Assembly: GCA_040954595.2 (NCBI GenBank)
Contig: CM082591.2
Coordinates: 8,370,001-8,434,000, forward strand
DNA from: Balanoglossus misakiensis
Lineage: Eukaryota; Hemichordata
Direction: 5' to 3'
Length of the DNA: 64,000 nucleotides
This document shows positions 46,701 to 51,659 of the stretch, piece by piece (the stretch's first letter is position 1; each line of letters begins with the position of its first letter). The position numbers and the translations under genes are program-made. A model generated the notes under the pieces. It ran no database searches. It saw only the letters and a program-made list of their open reading frames with translations, and had not been told where the DNA came from.

Positions 46701-49650
46701 TTTCCACAGCTTATGCATACAGTGTAGGTAACTCGAAAAAAAAAACACCTTAAGTCTTGGCATGAACACACTGCGTGTGTTTATAACCCTCAAAGCCAAA
46801 AGTGCTTTAACACAAGATGTATTCTTCATTAAAAGGACAAAGTCTCTCTCTCTCAGCCCTTTATCCATTAATTATGTTTGATACAAGACACCGTTTATGT
46901 TATTGTACATGTGGATATATAGTGAATCAACGTTCAACCACCCACAATTTCTATCCCGTTTGTAGACACGAGAGTGAAAAACTCGCCGAAATAAATAATT
47001 GGTCTCTACCATTTATCCATTTTGGGCGAGTTTTTACTCTCATATCCTACAAATGGGACGGAAGTTGTGTGTGGTTGAAAGTTGATTCACTACATGTATA
47101 TATCCACATGTAGAATAACATAAACAATGTCTTGTATCAAACATAATTAATGGAATTGAAGGGGCAGCTAGAGAGAGAGACTTTGTGCAGTGATGAGAAC
47201 TTACAAGACACAGGCAGGATCTACACACATCACCAAGAGGGTTGAAGCGATCATCATCAGCATACAATATATTATTGTATTCACACAGACTACATTCTGG
47301 ACAGCAATCAGAAGCTGTGTACAGTCCATGCTCACATGTTACTGGACACTCTAATTCTGTACAGGTAATCTTGGAATCAGGCTGAAAGAGGAACGACAAC
47401 AATCAGGTTCATACTGTAAAACACTTTACTTTCACGAGTTGAAATTTTCACGATATCGACAGAGGCCATTGTTTCGCGAGTATTAATTTTCACATTTTCT
47501 TATTTCATTCACTGCATCGTTATCTTCAAAAAAATGTTATGCGACTTTTTATTTTCATGCTATTTTGGCTCTTGTGTATTTCAAATTCTGTCCACATTTG
47601 TCCAGGTTGATACTCTGTACCATCCCCTGCCACACATACTGGATCTACAAATAAAGTTCAAGTGCACATTGTTGAGATGGAAATTGTTACATTCCCATGC
47701 AGTCCACTGAAGGGGTCCAGTGTGTAACCCATTGCATGGATTGGTTACGCAAAGTGCCCTCATGTGACAAACTTCAGTCTAGATTAGTTTTTCCATCGTT
47801 GAACTTGAAGATAACTGTAAAGAGACAAAAAGTTTCTCTCTCGCTGCCCTTTTACCATTAATTATGTTTGACACAAGACACGGTTTAAGTTATTCTACAT
47901 GTGGATTGATATAACTTTATTTATTTATAAAAATTAATAAAAAATAAATAAATAAATAAATAAATAAACTTCCATTCCATATGTAGCATATGAGAATAAA
48001 AATCTGGCCAAAATGAATAAATGGTAAACACCGATTATTCATTTTGGCGAGTTTTTTCACTCTCATCTACAAGTAGAATGGAAGTTGTGTGTAGTCGAAT
48101 GTTGATTCACAATACATGTATATCCACATGTAGAATAACATAACGGTTTCTTGTCCCTTGAAGAACAGAAAATTATTTAATCTCAAAAAACTCTGATACA
48201 TAACACTTGACTTTAAGATCTTGTATCTGATATTTCCTTACTTTCTTGACACACTGGACAGCAACTATCCTCTACAAGGATGGGGTTGTCACATTCCAGT
48301 ATTGGGCAAATTTCCATGTTACCACATGTTACATTCCCAAACTATGCAGACAAGGAGAGACATCAGTTAAGTGTGGAAGAGATAGCATGGGTGCATGGTG
48401 GAGGGGAGGTGTGGATTAGGCAAGGTGGAACTGAGAGGGGGCAGAGGGTGAGGATGTCATGGGCAGTTCAATAACAGTAACATACGATCTGTCAAATTAT
48501 AAATGGAATAAGAAAGTTATTTTGTTCAGAAGGGACTTTACCTTCTGTTGGTATAACAACAATTCAAAGAAAATTAATCACAAATTTTACATTGGAATTA
48601 TTTACTTTCATTTATTGCTTGAGCAAATAAGTAGACGTGACATAGCCTACACCGTAGCCTGGCCAATCCATGTCTTTGTCAGAAACACTTTCACTAATGT
48701 CATACTCAGTTTTTTTACGTGTAACCAATGATATCTATGACTTTTAGTATTTGGGTAATTTTCTAAGATTAAAACACTCGATAAAATTATTATATTAACT
48801 TACTGTACAAAGACAAGTTATGCAGCCATCTTTGATTGTGTTCATATTCCTTATATACTGACCATCATACAGACAATCTGCAAAGAATTAATAACATAGT
48901 GATCACATTTCGTGTAAAAAATCCATTCTGGTCAATCAGATTTCAGTTAAGGAGAGTATTACTAAAACAGAAGTTATTCATAACCATTTGCCAAGTGAAT
49001 GTTTTCAAGAGGTTTCAGAAAATGCTATGCAGCCATGCACAGTTTTCTATATCCACTAGATATGTTCAACTCAGCTGTAATTCATTAAAGCCCAAGTATT
49101 TCTCGTGTTTATCCATTTTTCATCATCGAAAATTGCCCGTTTTTCGCATACATTCATCATGGAATACTACATAATGAAGATATAAGAAAGGTTTGGGCAA
49201 TTGTAGCTACATGCAAGCCGTAAATATTGCCTGTAACACTTGAAATGATGCGCGGGTTTGTTTACGTTGCATTCCGTATATCAACAGAGCTCATTGTATT
49301 GTAAATTGTATGTAAATTGTATATGTTAATGAAATAAGAGAACACGAAAATTAATACTTGCAAAACAGTGGCCTCTCTCGATATTGCGAAAATTTCAACT
49401 CGCGAAAATAAAGTGTTCTTCAGTATGTCCGGACTGTGTTGTATGAATAGATGTGTGTAGTAGCTGTTGCTGACCAATTGCAAAAGAAATAAAAGACTTT
49501 CGAAGCTTGTTGAAACGACTTACCCTGACATGAGGGACAGCACATATCTTCATCTTGGAATGGAAATATGCAGTTCACCTGACATCTGATTGGTTAACAG
49601 TTGACATTACCAGATGTACATGTACACTCACTACAGCTATCTAGTAATGA
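4696..49650 (-). CDS. Multi-exon VWC-VWD-C8-EGF secreted protein gene (kielin/chordin-like); overall span
   Basis: This is the overall extent of a split minus-strand gene; its exons are listed separately. The recurring product is the VWC (chordin-type cysteine-rich) module, coded by alternating exons: one carries the DGxVxC...CCPxC half, the next the CxxCxC half. About 24 C-half exons can be counted, then VWD, C8, two EGF exons and a Gln-rich exon. Intron phases match throughout: C8 ends in phase 1 and EGF1 starts in phase 1, EGF1 to EGF2 is 1-1, and EGF2 to the Q-rich exon is 0-0. Known relatives with VWC arrays followed by VWD (kielin, KCP, BMPER/crossveinless-2) are secreted BMP binders. 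Function in BMP control is inferred from family only. No signal-peptide exon was found, so the 5' end is missing, lost or unrecognised. Several exons have lesions, so the gene may be a partial pseudogene. Confidence 0.6.
5243..5557. mobile_element. Family D MITE, diverged single copy
   Basis: It shares TTAAAGGG...GCGCATGTGC at the left, AATATGGCGGCAACCA, AGTCCACTATTTGAATG and ACGCACATGTGC at the right with the 20645-20976 copy. Confidence 0.6.
5658..6360. mobile_element. Inverted-repeat element with GGGTTCGACA ends
   Basis: GGGTTCGACATACACGCTGG at the left and TATACCGGTGTCGAACCCA at the right are partly complementary. CACTATCCCG and GGACCAGTAAAATG recur in inverted form near both ends. No transposase frame is apparent. 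Confidence 0.5.
6635..6878 (-). CDS. Gln-rich coiled-coil exon, one base out of frame
   Basis: The exon opens in phase 0 as RNIQALQKNLEMAQKK. After a run of seven A (plus-strand T run, 6830-6836) the coding frame continues one base later as EIELKQQQDQHARQ, then a poly-Gln tract, then HQQLRHLLQ and donor GTAAGTTG. It is 244 bp where 243 would keep frame, so the A run probably has one base too many, by real mutation or base-call error. It is a charged helical segment followed by glutamine repeats (CAA/CAG). The phase fits the EGF exon upstream, but a separate Q-rich gene is also possible. Confidence 0.5.
6879..10010. other. Intron between Q-rich and EGF exons
   Basis: Apart from the possible element at 8423-9870 and homopolymer runs, I see no supportable exon in this 3.1 kb. 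Confidence 0.4.
8423..9870. mobile_element. Possible inverted-repeat element with CAGTCAAACCT ends
   Basis: CAGTCAAACCTGTCTATTGT at the left and its partial complement GAGGTTTGACTG at the right, both with TGGCCA-type motifs just inside. The interior has homopolymer runs (8569-8588 T-rich) and no convincing gene. Confidence 0.4.
10011..10120 (-). CDS. Second EGF-like exon
   Basis: It reads DDNECDQAGWSPYQQVCYNT, then RYQCGCRPGFNIHVL, 110 bp, phase 1 to 0, with acceptor TTCCCCACAG and donor GTGAGTAT. It has DDNEC and CxCRPGF of a calcium-binding EGF but only four of the six cysteines: one between the first and the CY is lacking and the last is absent. The domain is partial or degenerate. It follows the first EGF exon with matching phase. 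Confidence 0.68.
10563..10682 (-). CDS. Calcium-binding EGF domain exon
   Basis: A 120-bp phase 1-1 exon reads DVNECSDSVCVGGCLNAEGG, then FSCNCGDDGFSM...NCLG. It has the six cysteines and the DVNEC start of a calcium-binding EGF module, with donor GTAAGTTT and acceptor TATTTTCAG. The usual hydroxylation-type consensus is only partly kept. EGF modules after VWD-C8 are not part of vertebrate KCP or BMPER as I know them, so this is an unusual extension if it is the same gene. Confidence 0.85.
10683..12520. other. Intron region between EGF1 and C8 exons
   Basis: It contains an imperfect inverted segment around 11000-11360 built on GAGAGTGTGGGA/TCCCACATTCTCAC motifs. No exon is evident. Confidence 0.35.
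12521..13561 (+). pseudogene. F-box protein pseudogene (probable retrocopy)
   Basis: Intron-free coding homology on the plus strand is broken three ways. A start region (MVSFMSFRERSRSSTKKV...) runs out of frame near 12680. The next frame carries LLPPDVIVSILHHVNVTDIV and NFTSSC, which fits the start of an F-box. A TAA stop follows (13006-13008), then the same frame continues NTFQADPIIWRQKFIHDFPE, the usual F-box IW end, until a one-base frame change near 13250. The last part reads to a stop at 13561. F-box proteins recruit substrates to SCF ubiquitin ligases. This copy lies between the C8 and EGF exons of the VWC gene on the opposite strand and cannot make a full protein as written. Sequencing error could explain some breaks but hardly all. 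Confidence 0.55.
13683..13860 (-). CDS. C8 domain exon
   Basis: It reads GPLFRPAHGVVNPAPFYELC, then LSDMCAY, KCLCDVLFAYAYEARRKG and LDWRKSSC. It matches the C8 domain that follows VWD in mucin-, VWF- and BMPER-type proteins (VNPxxFYExCxxDxCAY, CLCxxLxAYAxxC, WR). One conserved cysteine (normally AYAxxC) is replaced: AYAYEARRKG. It is 178 bp, phase 0 to 1, with acceptor TTTACACAG and donor GTGAGTAC. The phase fits direct splicing to the EGF exon at 10682. Confidence 0.82.
13911..14220. mobile_element. Chimeric MITE: family B left half, family A right half
   Basis: The first part (AAAGGTGTACGGTCACATATG to AAATATGCCATTTC) matches family B, seen whole at 15363-15534. From TTCGCGATATTGAGAG onward it is family A, ending GTGTTTTACAGT. 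The change-over is at about 14045, where both families have a similar TTTCnnGATAT sequence. Confidence 0.55.
14355..14659 (+). CDS. Possible plus-strand exon, unknown product
   Basis: An open stretch of 101 codons is bordered by TTTCCTGCAG and CAAGTATGT, both good splice signals. It reads VTFQGISEFGLKIDNTITNV, later ESPFVCTICGDLSKMGAIPR and YLNAQPPSTLSC. The CTIC...C pattern could bind a metal, but I do not recognise the family. It lies in the intron between the VWD and C8 exons of the opposite-strand gene and downstream of the F-box pseudogene, to which its frame does not clearly connect. Confidence 0.35.
15053..15334 (-). CDS. VWD domain exon
   Basis: The exon carries the hallmark CIVFGDPHYRTYDGKFFSFQ and continues GTCTYVLSQDC...FKIIVQNDG, ending with LTVSVNGGLVELPY. 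This is the N-terminal part of a von Willebrand factor type D domain, including the GDPHYxTxDG calcium-binding motif. The acceptor is TTTTTACAG. The 3' boundary is less sure: GTATAC at 15052 keeps phase 1, while a stronger-looking GTAAGT lies inside at about 15108 but would cut off the conserved VSVNG strand. VWD after VWC repeats is the layout of kielin/KCP and BMPER. The exon carrying the rest of the VWD domain was not recognised. Confidence 0.85.
15363..15534. mobile_element. MITE family B copy
   Basis: It starts TTAAAGGCATACGCCCATAT and ends GGTGACTGTATACCTTTGA, with inverted ends and an internal GTGGCACTC...TGTGCCACC pairing. No coding capacity. It lies in the intron just 5' of the VWD exon. 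Confidence 0.6.
16027..16078 (-). CDS. Short VWC exon (last CCxxC)
   Basis: This 52-bp exon reads EEEIGHIDGECCQKCVP and supplies the final CCxxC of the last VWC module. It runs from phase 0 to 1, with donor GTGAGTCT and acceptor TATTTCCAG. The proline of CCPxC is replaced by glutamine. The next exon is the VWD exon at 15334. Confidence 0.68.
16784..16882 (-). CDS. Closing VWC exon
   Basis: It reads SGETWHVGCDICDCFNGKES and then CVQEVCQPLTCTA, 99 bp (33 codons, phase 0-0), donor GTAAGTTT and acceptor ACTTTTCAG. It joins smoothly to the 17521-17658 exon on one side and the short 16027-16078 exon on the other. Together these give one complete VWC domain directly before the VWD domain. Confidence 0.75.
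17521..17658 (-). CDS. VWC exon, block 1 exon 8 (C half plus start of next module)
   Basis: It reads DGEVTCERPNCEQINCDL...GSCCPKCTVESYCMYKGRRYH, 138 bp (46 codons, phase 0-0), donor GTAACAAT and acceptor CTGTTAAG. It finishes one VWC module and starts the next. Its continuation SGETWHVGCDICDC lies in the exon at 16784-16882, which exists only once. The copies at 26730-26867, 34041-34178 and 41352-41489 (ending RRYQ) therefore cannot complete the module locally. Block 1 has PDGS where the others have PHGS. Confidence 0.78.
17987..18198. mobile_element. MITE family A copies in the VWC blocks (exon 8 intron)
   Basis: Full-ended copy with TACTGTAAAACA and TTTTACAGTA. Equivalent copies lie at about 27195-27385, 34506-34696 and 41817-42030. 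Blocks 2 and 3 lack 21 bp just inside the left end that blocks 1 and 4 keep. Confidence 0.7.
18225..20100. mobile_element. 1.9 kb repeat insertion private to block 1
   Basis: Block 2 reads straight from TAATAATAAA to CTACACGCAA where block 1 has 1,876 extra bases. The insert holds five tandem units of about 215-235 bp (starting near 18296, 18512, 18743, 18976 and 19117) with a conserved GAGATATGGGAAAGTAG core. It ends in a perfect hairpin, AGGGGCACAAGCC...GGCTTGTGCCCCT (20066-20098), whose CACAAGC also occurs near its left end. No coding region is visible, and target duplication is at most TAA. Related but diverged units occur at 56.4-57.4 kb. Confidence 0.7.
20160..20251 (-). CDS. VWC exon, block 1 exon 7 (CxxCxC half)
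   Basis: It reads SPLECSFENQIYKTGEQF and then ADPCSLCTCL, 92 bp, phase 1 to 0, with acceptor CATTTACAG and donor GTAAGTTT. In block 1 the following intron is 2.5 kb because of a 1.9 kb repeat insertion. In the other blocks it is about 0.6 kb. Copies lie at 27471-27562, 34782-34873 and 42114-42205. Confidence 0.78.
20341..20976. mobile_element. Pair of opposed family D MITEs
   Basis: Two elements of about 305 and 330 bp lie in opposite orientation and share the boundary CTTTAAAGGGCAGTG at about 20645. Each has inverted ends related to TTAAAGGCAnTGATCGTCTTATGC-like sequence and a core with AAGATGGCGGC, which matches the YY1-type consensus. Copies are in every block (about 27652-28287, 34963-35598 and 42295-42930). 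Confidence 0.65.
21121..21220 (-). CDS. VWC exon, block 1 exon 6 (CCPxC half)
   Basis: It reads DGHASCDVKLCPELECNE and then GECCPRCA, 100 bp, phase 0 to 1, with acceptor TTCTGTCAG and donor GTAAGTTT. This is the best match to the textbook VWC second half in the whole array. Copies lie at 28432-28531, 35743-35842 and 43075-43174. Confidence 0.8.
21583..21683 (-). CDS. VWC exon, block 1 exon 5 (CxxCxC half)
   Basis: It reads GEPLERVCENNTTGIVYQNG and then NPCTSCICM, 101 bp, phase 1 to 0, with donor GTAAGTGA and acceptor CTATATAG. It is a standard N-terminal VWC half with a possible N-glycosylation site (NNT). Copies lie at 28894-28994, 36205-36305 and 43537-43637. Confidence 0.75.
22076..22175 (-). 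CDS. VWC exon, block 1 exon 4 (CCPxC half)
   Basis: It reads EEILLCLTILCPTLNC and then HSACCPTCT, 100 bp, phase 0 to 1. The donor is GTCAGTGT, weaker than the GTAAGT of its neighbours, and the acceptor GATTACAG. The usual DG before V/I-x-C is replaced by EE, but the cysteine spacing is normal. Copies lie at 29387-29486, 36698-36797 and 44031-44130. Confidence 0.72.
22237..23243. mobile_element. 1,007-bp segment present in blocks 1-3, absent from block 4
   Basis: Block 4 reads CTCTACT-GTGGAATC across the site. Copies lie at 29548-30554 and 36859-37865. The left end is a giant hairpin (22239-22379) with arms of about 50 bp and a second palindrome, TATACGAGGCGAAGCCGAGTATA-like, in its centre. 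The rest includes a 118-codon open frame with a hydrophobic stretch (22830-23186), which is probably chance. There are no clear terminal repeats on the full segment and no clear target duplication. It is an insertion in the ancestor of blocks 1-3 or a deletion in block 4. Confidence 0.6.
22239..22379. repeat. 141-bp near-perfect hairpin
   Basis: GAGAATAATGAGCGCCCCAA on the left is matched by the complement of the right end, ATTATTCTC, with GACCCATAATGGAC and GCACACATTGTGC also paired. The centre CGAGGCGAAGCCGAG is nearly self-complementary. Copies lie at 29550-29690 and 36861-37001. Confidence 0.8.
23685..23862 (-). CDS. VWC exon, block 1 exon 3 (C half plus N half), one base out of frame
   Basis: It begins DQDISCTTVTCPAPCEN...NQCCQACIGCEFRGVTYKEG in phase 0. 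The expected ending DQCLECQCS is present but in the frame one base further on, and that frame agrees with the phase 0 start of the next exon. The exon is 178 bp where the paralogous exon at 47205-47381 is 177. The extra base lies between the TYKEG codons and the DQC codons (about 23700-23720), which include a run of five T and a GATGACGATCGA stretch. The same feature is found at 30996-31173, 38307-38484 and 44633-44810. As written, translation would shift frame here and soon stop. Confidence 0.65.
23909..24119. mobile_element. MITE family A copies in the VWC blocks (exon 2-3 intron)
   Basis: TACTGTAAAACACTTTATTT at one end and GTGTTTTACAGTA at the other, with CGCGAGTTGAAATTTTCGCG inside. Copies lie at 31220-31430, 38531-38741 and about 44857-45067. 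It is followed directly by an ATGAATGAATGAATGAA microsatellite. Confidence 0.7.
24605..24962. mobile_element. MITE family C (palindromic, TTAAAGGGACAAAGTCTCTC)
   Basis: Almost the whole element folds on itself: TTAAAGGGACAAAGTCTCTC at the left pairs with GAGAGACTTTGTCCCTTTAA at the right, and the centre pairs CTCGCC with GGCGAG. Copies lie at 31916-32273, 39227-39584 and about 45553-45910 within the blocks. Confidence 0.75.
24986..25071 (-). CDS. VWC exon, block 1 exon 2 (CxxCxC half)
   Basis: It translates as DCPVIDDTTYHHGDMW...DDPCTTCICD, 86 bp, entering in phase 1 and leaving in phase 0. The donor is GTAAGTTA and the acceptor TTGTTTAG. It is the first half of a VWC module completed by the next exon. 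A palindromic MITE ends 24 bp downstream of its donor (24962), just as a related MITE ends close to the 47205 exon. Confidence 0.75.
25422..25515 (-). CDS. VWC exon, block 1 exon 1 (CCPxC half)
   Basis: It reads DGTVTCNLTVCEATRC and then GQCCPKCLG, the second half of a VWC module, 94 bp, phase 0 to 1, with acceptor TATTTACAG and donor GTAAGTGG. Its N-half partner depends on the block. In block 4 the preceding exon is the complete 47205-47381 exon. In blocks 1-3 it is the 138-bp exon of the neighbouring block, which ends GRRYQ and lacks CxxCxC. Confidence 0.75.
25533..26640. mobile_element. Junction foldback element 1
   Basis: Between the end of one block and the start of the next lies DNA not found at the outer ends of the array. 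It has long inverted arms (about 25638-25895 and 26285-26530) around a roughly 390-bp centre, both bordered by TTCAGGGAACGTTTAAGTAA. After the right arm comes a third, partial copy of the left end (about 26573-26640), which stops exactly where VWC block homology begins. A perfect short palindrome (AGCCATGGTAAA...TTTACCATGGCT) sits at 25580-25613. Arms of this size with no transposase suggest a non-autonomous foldback transposon. Confidence 0.75.
26641..32843 (-). CDS. VWC block 2: eight exons
   Basis: Exons in transcription order: 32733-32826, 32297-32382, 30996-31173, 29387-29486, 28894-28994, 28432-28531, 27471-27562, 26730-26867. It is identical in reading frames to block 3 and differs from block 1 by a few substitutions and by lacking the 1.9 kb insertion at 18.2-20.1 kb. 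It encodes the same five-module cassette. At its low-coordinate edge it runs straight into a foldback element, so its final exon (ending GRRYQ) would splice to the first exon of block 1. Confidence 0.72.
32844..33951. mobile_element. Junction foldback element 2
   Basis: This is an apparently exact copy of the junction at 25533-26640, placed 7,311 bp further on, including the third partial arm abutting the next block. Sharing the same truncated third arm shows it was copied with the block, not inserted independently. Confidence 0.75.
33952..40154 (-). CDS. VWC block 3: eight exons
   Basis: Exons in transcription order: 40044-40137, 39608-39693, 38307-38484, 36698-36797, 36205-36305, 35743-35842, 34782-34873, 34041-34178. 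It is offset from block 2 by 7,311 bp with every open frame identical, so the two copies are essentially the same sequence. Total coding length is 889 bp, which is 296 codons plus one extra base in the 178-bp exon. Without that base the block is an exact in-frame cassette. The block codes for five VWC modules. The module begun in the 34041-34178 exon is incomplete, because the exon that finishes it lies outside the duplicated segment. Confidence 0.72.
40155..41262. mobile_element. Junction foldback element 3
   Basis: Third copy of the junction element, again offset by 7,311 bp with the same internal structure. There is no such element at the outer ends of the array (17433 and 46496), so it marks the three internal junctions only. 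Confidence 0.75.
41263..46496 (-). CDS. VWC block 4 (5'-most of four tandem copies): eight exons
   Basis: Exons in transcription order: 46386-46479, 45934-46019, 44633-44810, 44031-44130, 43537-43637, 43075-43174, 42114-42205, 41352-41489. The last 500 bp (46.02-46.5 kb) is visibly more diverged from the other blocks, for example CLKC instead of CPKC in the first exon. Beyond 46496 the sequence becomes unique, marking the ancestral end of the duplicated segment. This block alone lacks a 1,007-bp segment in the intron between 44130 and 44633. Like the others, its 178-bp exon is one base longer than a whole number of codons. It keeps a fuller copy of the MITE at 41.8 kb, as block 1 does, whereas blocks 2 and 3 share a 21-bp deletion there. 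Confidence 0.7.
46829..47188. mobile_element. MITE family C copy beside the 47.2 kb VWC exon
   Basis: Diverged palindromic copy with the same ends and the central TTTTGGGCGAGTTTTTACTC. Its right end (GAGAGAGACTTTGT) lies 17 bp from the end of the VWC exon at 47205. Confidence 0.7.
47205..47381 (-). CDS. VWC exon: C half plus next N half
   Basis: This 177-bp exon (59 codons, phase 0-0) reads PDSKITCTELECPVTCEHG...DCCPECSLCEYNNILYADD...DVCRSCLCL. It thus holds the CCPxC half of one VWC module and the CxxCxC half of the next without an intron between. The acceptor is TCTTTCAG and the donor GTAAGTTC. It is the intact counterpart of the 178-bp exon found in each tandem block, and so serves as the reference showing that the block exon is one base too long. 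A palindromic MITE ends only 17 bp downstream of its donor. Confidence 0.75.
47412..47580. mobile_element. MITE family A, right end missing, fused to a VWC exon
   Basis: The left end TACTGTAAAACACTTTACTT is intact. The element stops at CTCTTGTGTATTTC, where the remnant of a VWC exon begins (47581), without the usual right end TTTTACAGTA. Confidence 0.65.
47581..47644 (-). pseudogene. VWC exon (N half) truncated by a MITE
   Basis: The acceptor (TTTGTAG) and phase 1 start are normal and the exon reads NPVCVAGDGTEYQPGQMWTEFE. Homology to VWC then stops, exactly where an aspartate-cysteine CxxCxC segment should follow. The adjoining bases (47412-47580) are a copy of the TACTGTAAAACA inverted-repeat element. 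No donor is visible at the join. The module coded here would lack three cysteines, and the exon is probably dead unless the transcript skips it. Confidence 0.55.
47817..48158. mobile_element. MITE family C copy with AT-rich interruption
   Basis: Outer arms are recognisable (ATTAATTATGTTTGACACAA and CCACATGTAGAATAACATAA). The left arm is interrupted by an ATAAATAAATAAATAAA tract at about 47935-47970. Confidence 0.6.
48242..48341 (-). CDS. VWC exon (CCPxC half)
   Basis: It reads FGNVTCGNMEICPILECDN and then DSCCPVCQE, the second half of a VWC module with the diagnostic CCPxC. It is 100 bp, starts in phase 0 and ends in phase 1, exactly as the equivalent exons in the tandem blocks. The donor is GTAAGGAA and the acceptor GCATAG. 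It pairs with the exon at 48804-48877 to make one complete VWC domain. Confidence 0.7.
48804..48877 (-). CDS. VWC exon (CxxCxC half)
   Basis: The exon translates as DCLYDGQYIRN...IKDGCITCLCT. It has acceptor TTCTTTGCAG and donor GTAAGTTA. It enters in phase 1 from the CQ-G end of the preceding exon and leaves in phase 0, as the following DGxVxC-type exon needs. It supplies the N-terminal half of a VWC module: first cysteine, YxxG turn, then CxxCxC. At 74 bp it is shorter than the other N-half exons (86-101 bp). It looks intact. Confidence 0.7.
49329..49425. mobile_element. MITE family A, right half
   Basis: Only the half with GAAATAAGAGAACACGAAAA and the end GTGTTCTTCAGTA (one mismatch to TTTTACAGTA) is present. 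Confidence 0.55.
49524..49643 (-). pseudogene. Most 5' VWC module remnant, with in-frame stop
   Basis: Read on the minus strand, one frame gives DSCSECTCTSGNVNC, then a TAA stop (49594-49596), then PIRCQVNC...DEDMCCPSCQ and a good donor at 49523/49524 (GTAAGTCG). The cysteine spacing is an ordinary VWC module, so the stop replaces one residue between the fourth and fifth cysteines. A further VWC-like start (HCKPCMKDTE) is visible upstream in a frame offset by one base near 49660, but the same bases code for the end of the neighbouring unknown gene in another frame. The exon is decayed, or carries a base error, or belongs to a dead copy. There is no convincing VWC exon 5' of it. Confidence 0.55.
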
Positions 49651-51645
49651 TGGGAATACCTTCTGTATCTTTCATACAAGGTTTGCAGTGACCTGTCCCA
49701 TGTGTCAACATCTCCTGAAATTGATTCACAAATTTAAACAAAACATATCACACAACAACAACCACAAACTCAAATTATGACCCACACGATAAGCTATCAA
49801 ACCATTATAAACAAACAAAAAAACAAAATGCACTTCAATAAAGGAATAGGAATTTATAAGAAAAAATAAATAGAAATGTGTAGAAACTGTACAAATTATA
49901 AATGCAGAAAATATCTGATGTGTGTTCTGAAGATGTATTTTAAATGAACATATTTACCTAAACTGGGGCCATGCAACTATTAATTCCACTGATTCAAATA
50001 ATGCAATATCTGCCCAAAGCATTTTATTCTTGATTTGGACATTTCGAAAAATGCATTTTACCTGACCAAACATGACTTATAGACTCTCTTAGACCGGAAC
50101 GGATGTCGGTCAAGTCTGCCTTGATCCACCACTTTCCGTCTGGTACCTTCTTCTGTATCATAAGCAATGTTTTCTCCTACAAAGGAATTGAAAAGTATGA
50201 TCTTATTTATATACTACATTTTGCTTCATTTGATGACAGCTGCTAAGTATGGAAGTTCCGTGATATTCAAATTCAACACACCTTTTACAGTAGACGGACC
50301 GGAAAAGAACTCACACACGCATACTTTTTTATATGATGGATACATAATTCAGAAAGTTTATACATTATTAATAAAAGCTAAATTACGTAATGATCTTACT
50401 TGAATGCTTGTATCTTCACTAAAATCACTCTTCTCCATGCAATATGCTGGCGTTCTCTTTGACAAACCAACAGCATTTGTCATTGCCTTAAAAGAGGAAA
50501 TATAAATTACATAATATAACTGATTTGTTCCTGTAGCAAAGGTTATTTTTCAGAGTAAGTTGTGATCAGACACTGGCACACACTGAAATCTTCCTATGGA
50601 TTTCTAACTACACGTATGCATGCATGGCTACACTATTTACACTTTAATATACATGAAGCTGGTACGTGTGTTGAATAGTTTTCTTAATGGCACTTCTTTC
50701 CTTTCATTAAAAATAGAAACAAGAGGCTAATGAGTGATTTTCAGGTATGATAGGGCATGCTTCACTATAAGTGTATATGAATAACTTTTAAGATGTGTCT
50801 CATTTTATTCACCTTCATTGTATTCCGCTTCATGTTTTGGAATTTTGTCTGTGGCTGAACTCCATATCTTGTGAGATGATACAGGGATCTGTATTTGCTG
50901 ATCTTTCAGCAACAGATAATGTGGAGAAAAGGCTACATATTGATAACATGTTTGACAGGGCAGTAATATTCTCCTGTTGCTGGTTCTGAAAATAAAACTA
51001 AATTGAAAGTAATTAGGTGCTCATTTTTTCCATTGTCAATAAACCAAAGAAAAACTCAGAATACCGGTAACTAAAAATACAGAGAGCAAAATTATGAAAA
51101 AATCATACTTCATGTTCAAAGGATGTACTATACCCTAAAGCAGAAAACTTGCATAACCTTTGCATCCACATTTTAGTCTGATTATCAAAGAACATTATTA
51201 AGAAACGACATTGTTTTATCCTATCAAGTAAATCTTATCTGTCCTGGGTTTCATATTCCGGCTTTTAACAAGACTGCCTTGTTGCTCGGTATCGAGTAAT
51301 CAGTCATGCATACATAAATTCAAAAACATTACACTCACCTGGTTATATGATGATCCTTCTCGTACATTATTGTCATTAAATTCCTTCTCCATCTCCTCCC
51401 ATTCAATATTGATGTCTACATCATCATTGGCATTAATGATATCTGACAATTCCATGGCTGACTGTAGTAGATCGCTTGAAGTTTGCAGAACTTGCTGTAT
51501 CCTTTCTTCTTCATCCACTTCTCCTGTGTCTCCTACAACTGCTTCTTGTTCAATATCATTTTGCCCCAAGTCCTCTCCACATTGGCCCACACAGTAGACT
51601 GATGCATTGGTGCCAAAATGACAATATAGTCCAGGAGATAGATGC
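49641..51645 (-). CDS. 3' end of an unknown gene with WIKAD...WSGDVD motif (five exons)
   Basis: Exons in order: 51339 to about 51645, 50813-50902, 50400-50486, 50062-50176, 49641-49714. All join in frame: 0-0, 0-0, 0-0, then 1. The first is acidic and helical (EVDEEERIQQVLQTSSDLLQ). Later parts read RYGVQPQTKFQNMKRNTMK, KRTPAYCMEKSDFSEDTSIQ, PDGKWWIKADLTDIRSGL, RESISHVWSGDVDTWDRSLQ and TLYERYRRY, then TAG. I recall a similar W-x-K-A-D...GLxES...WxGDVD...LQxLYxxY motif in uncharacterised proteins of invertebrates and fish, but cannot verify this or name it. The 5' part is outside what can be recognised. The stop codon falls inside a VWC remnant, so the 3' end may be a secondary fusion. Confidence 0.5.
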
Positions 51646-51659
51646 CGTTAATCAGAATT

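Noticed and set aside
50813-50985. Longer exon starting at ATTTTCAG/AACCAG
   Set aside because: That frame runs into a stop. The shorter exon 50813-50902 keeps an unbroken phase 0 frame with both neighbours.
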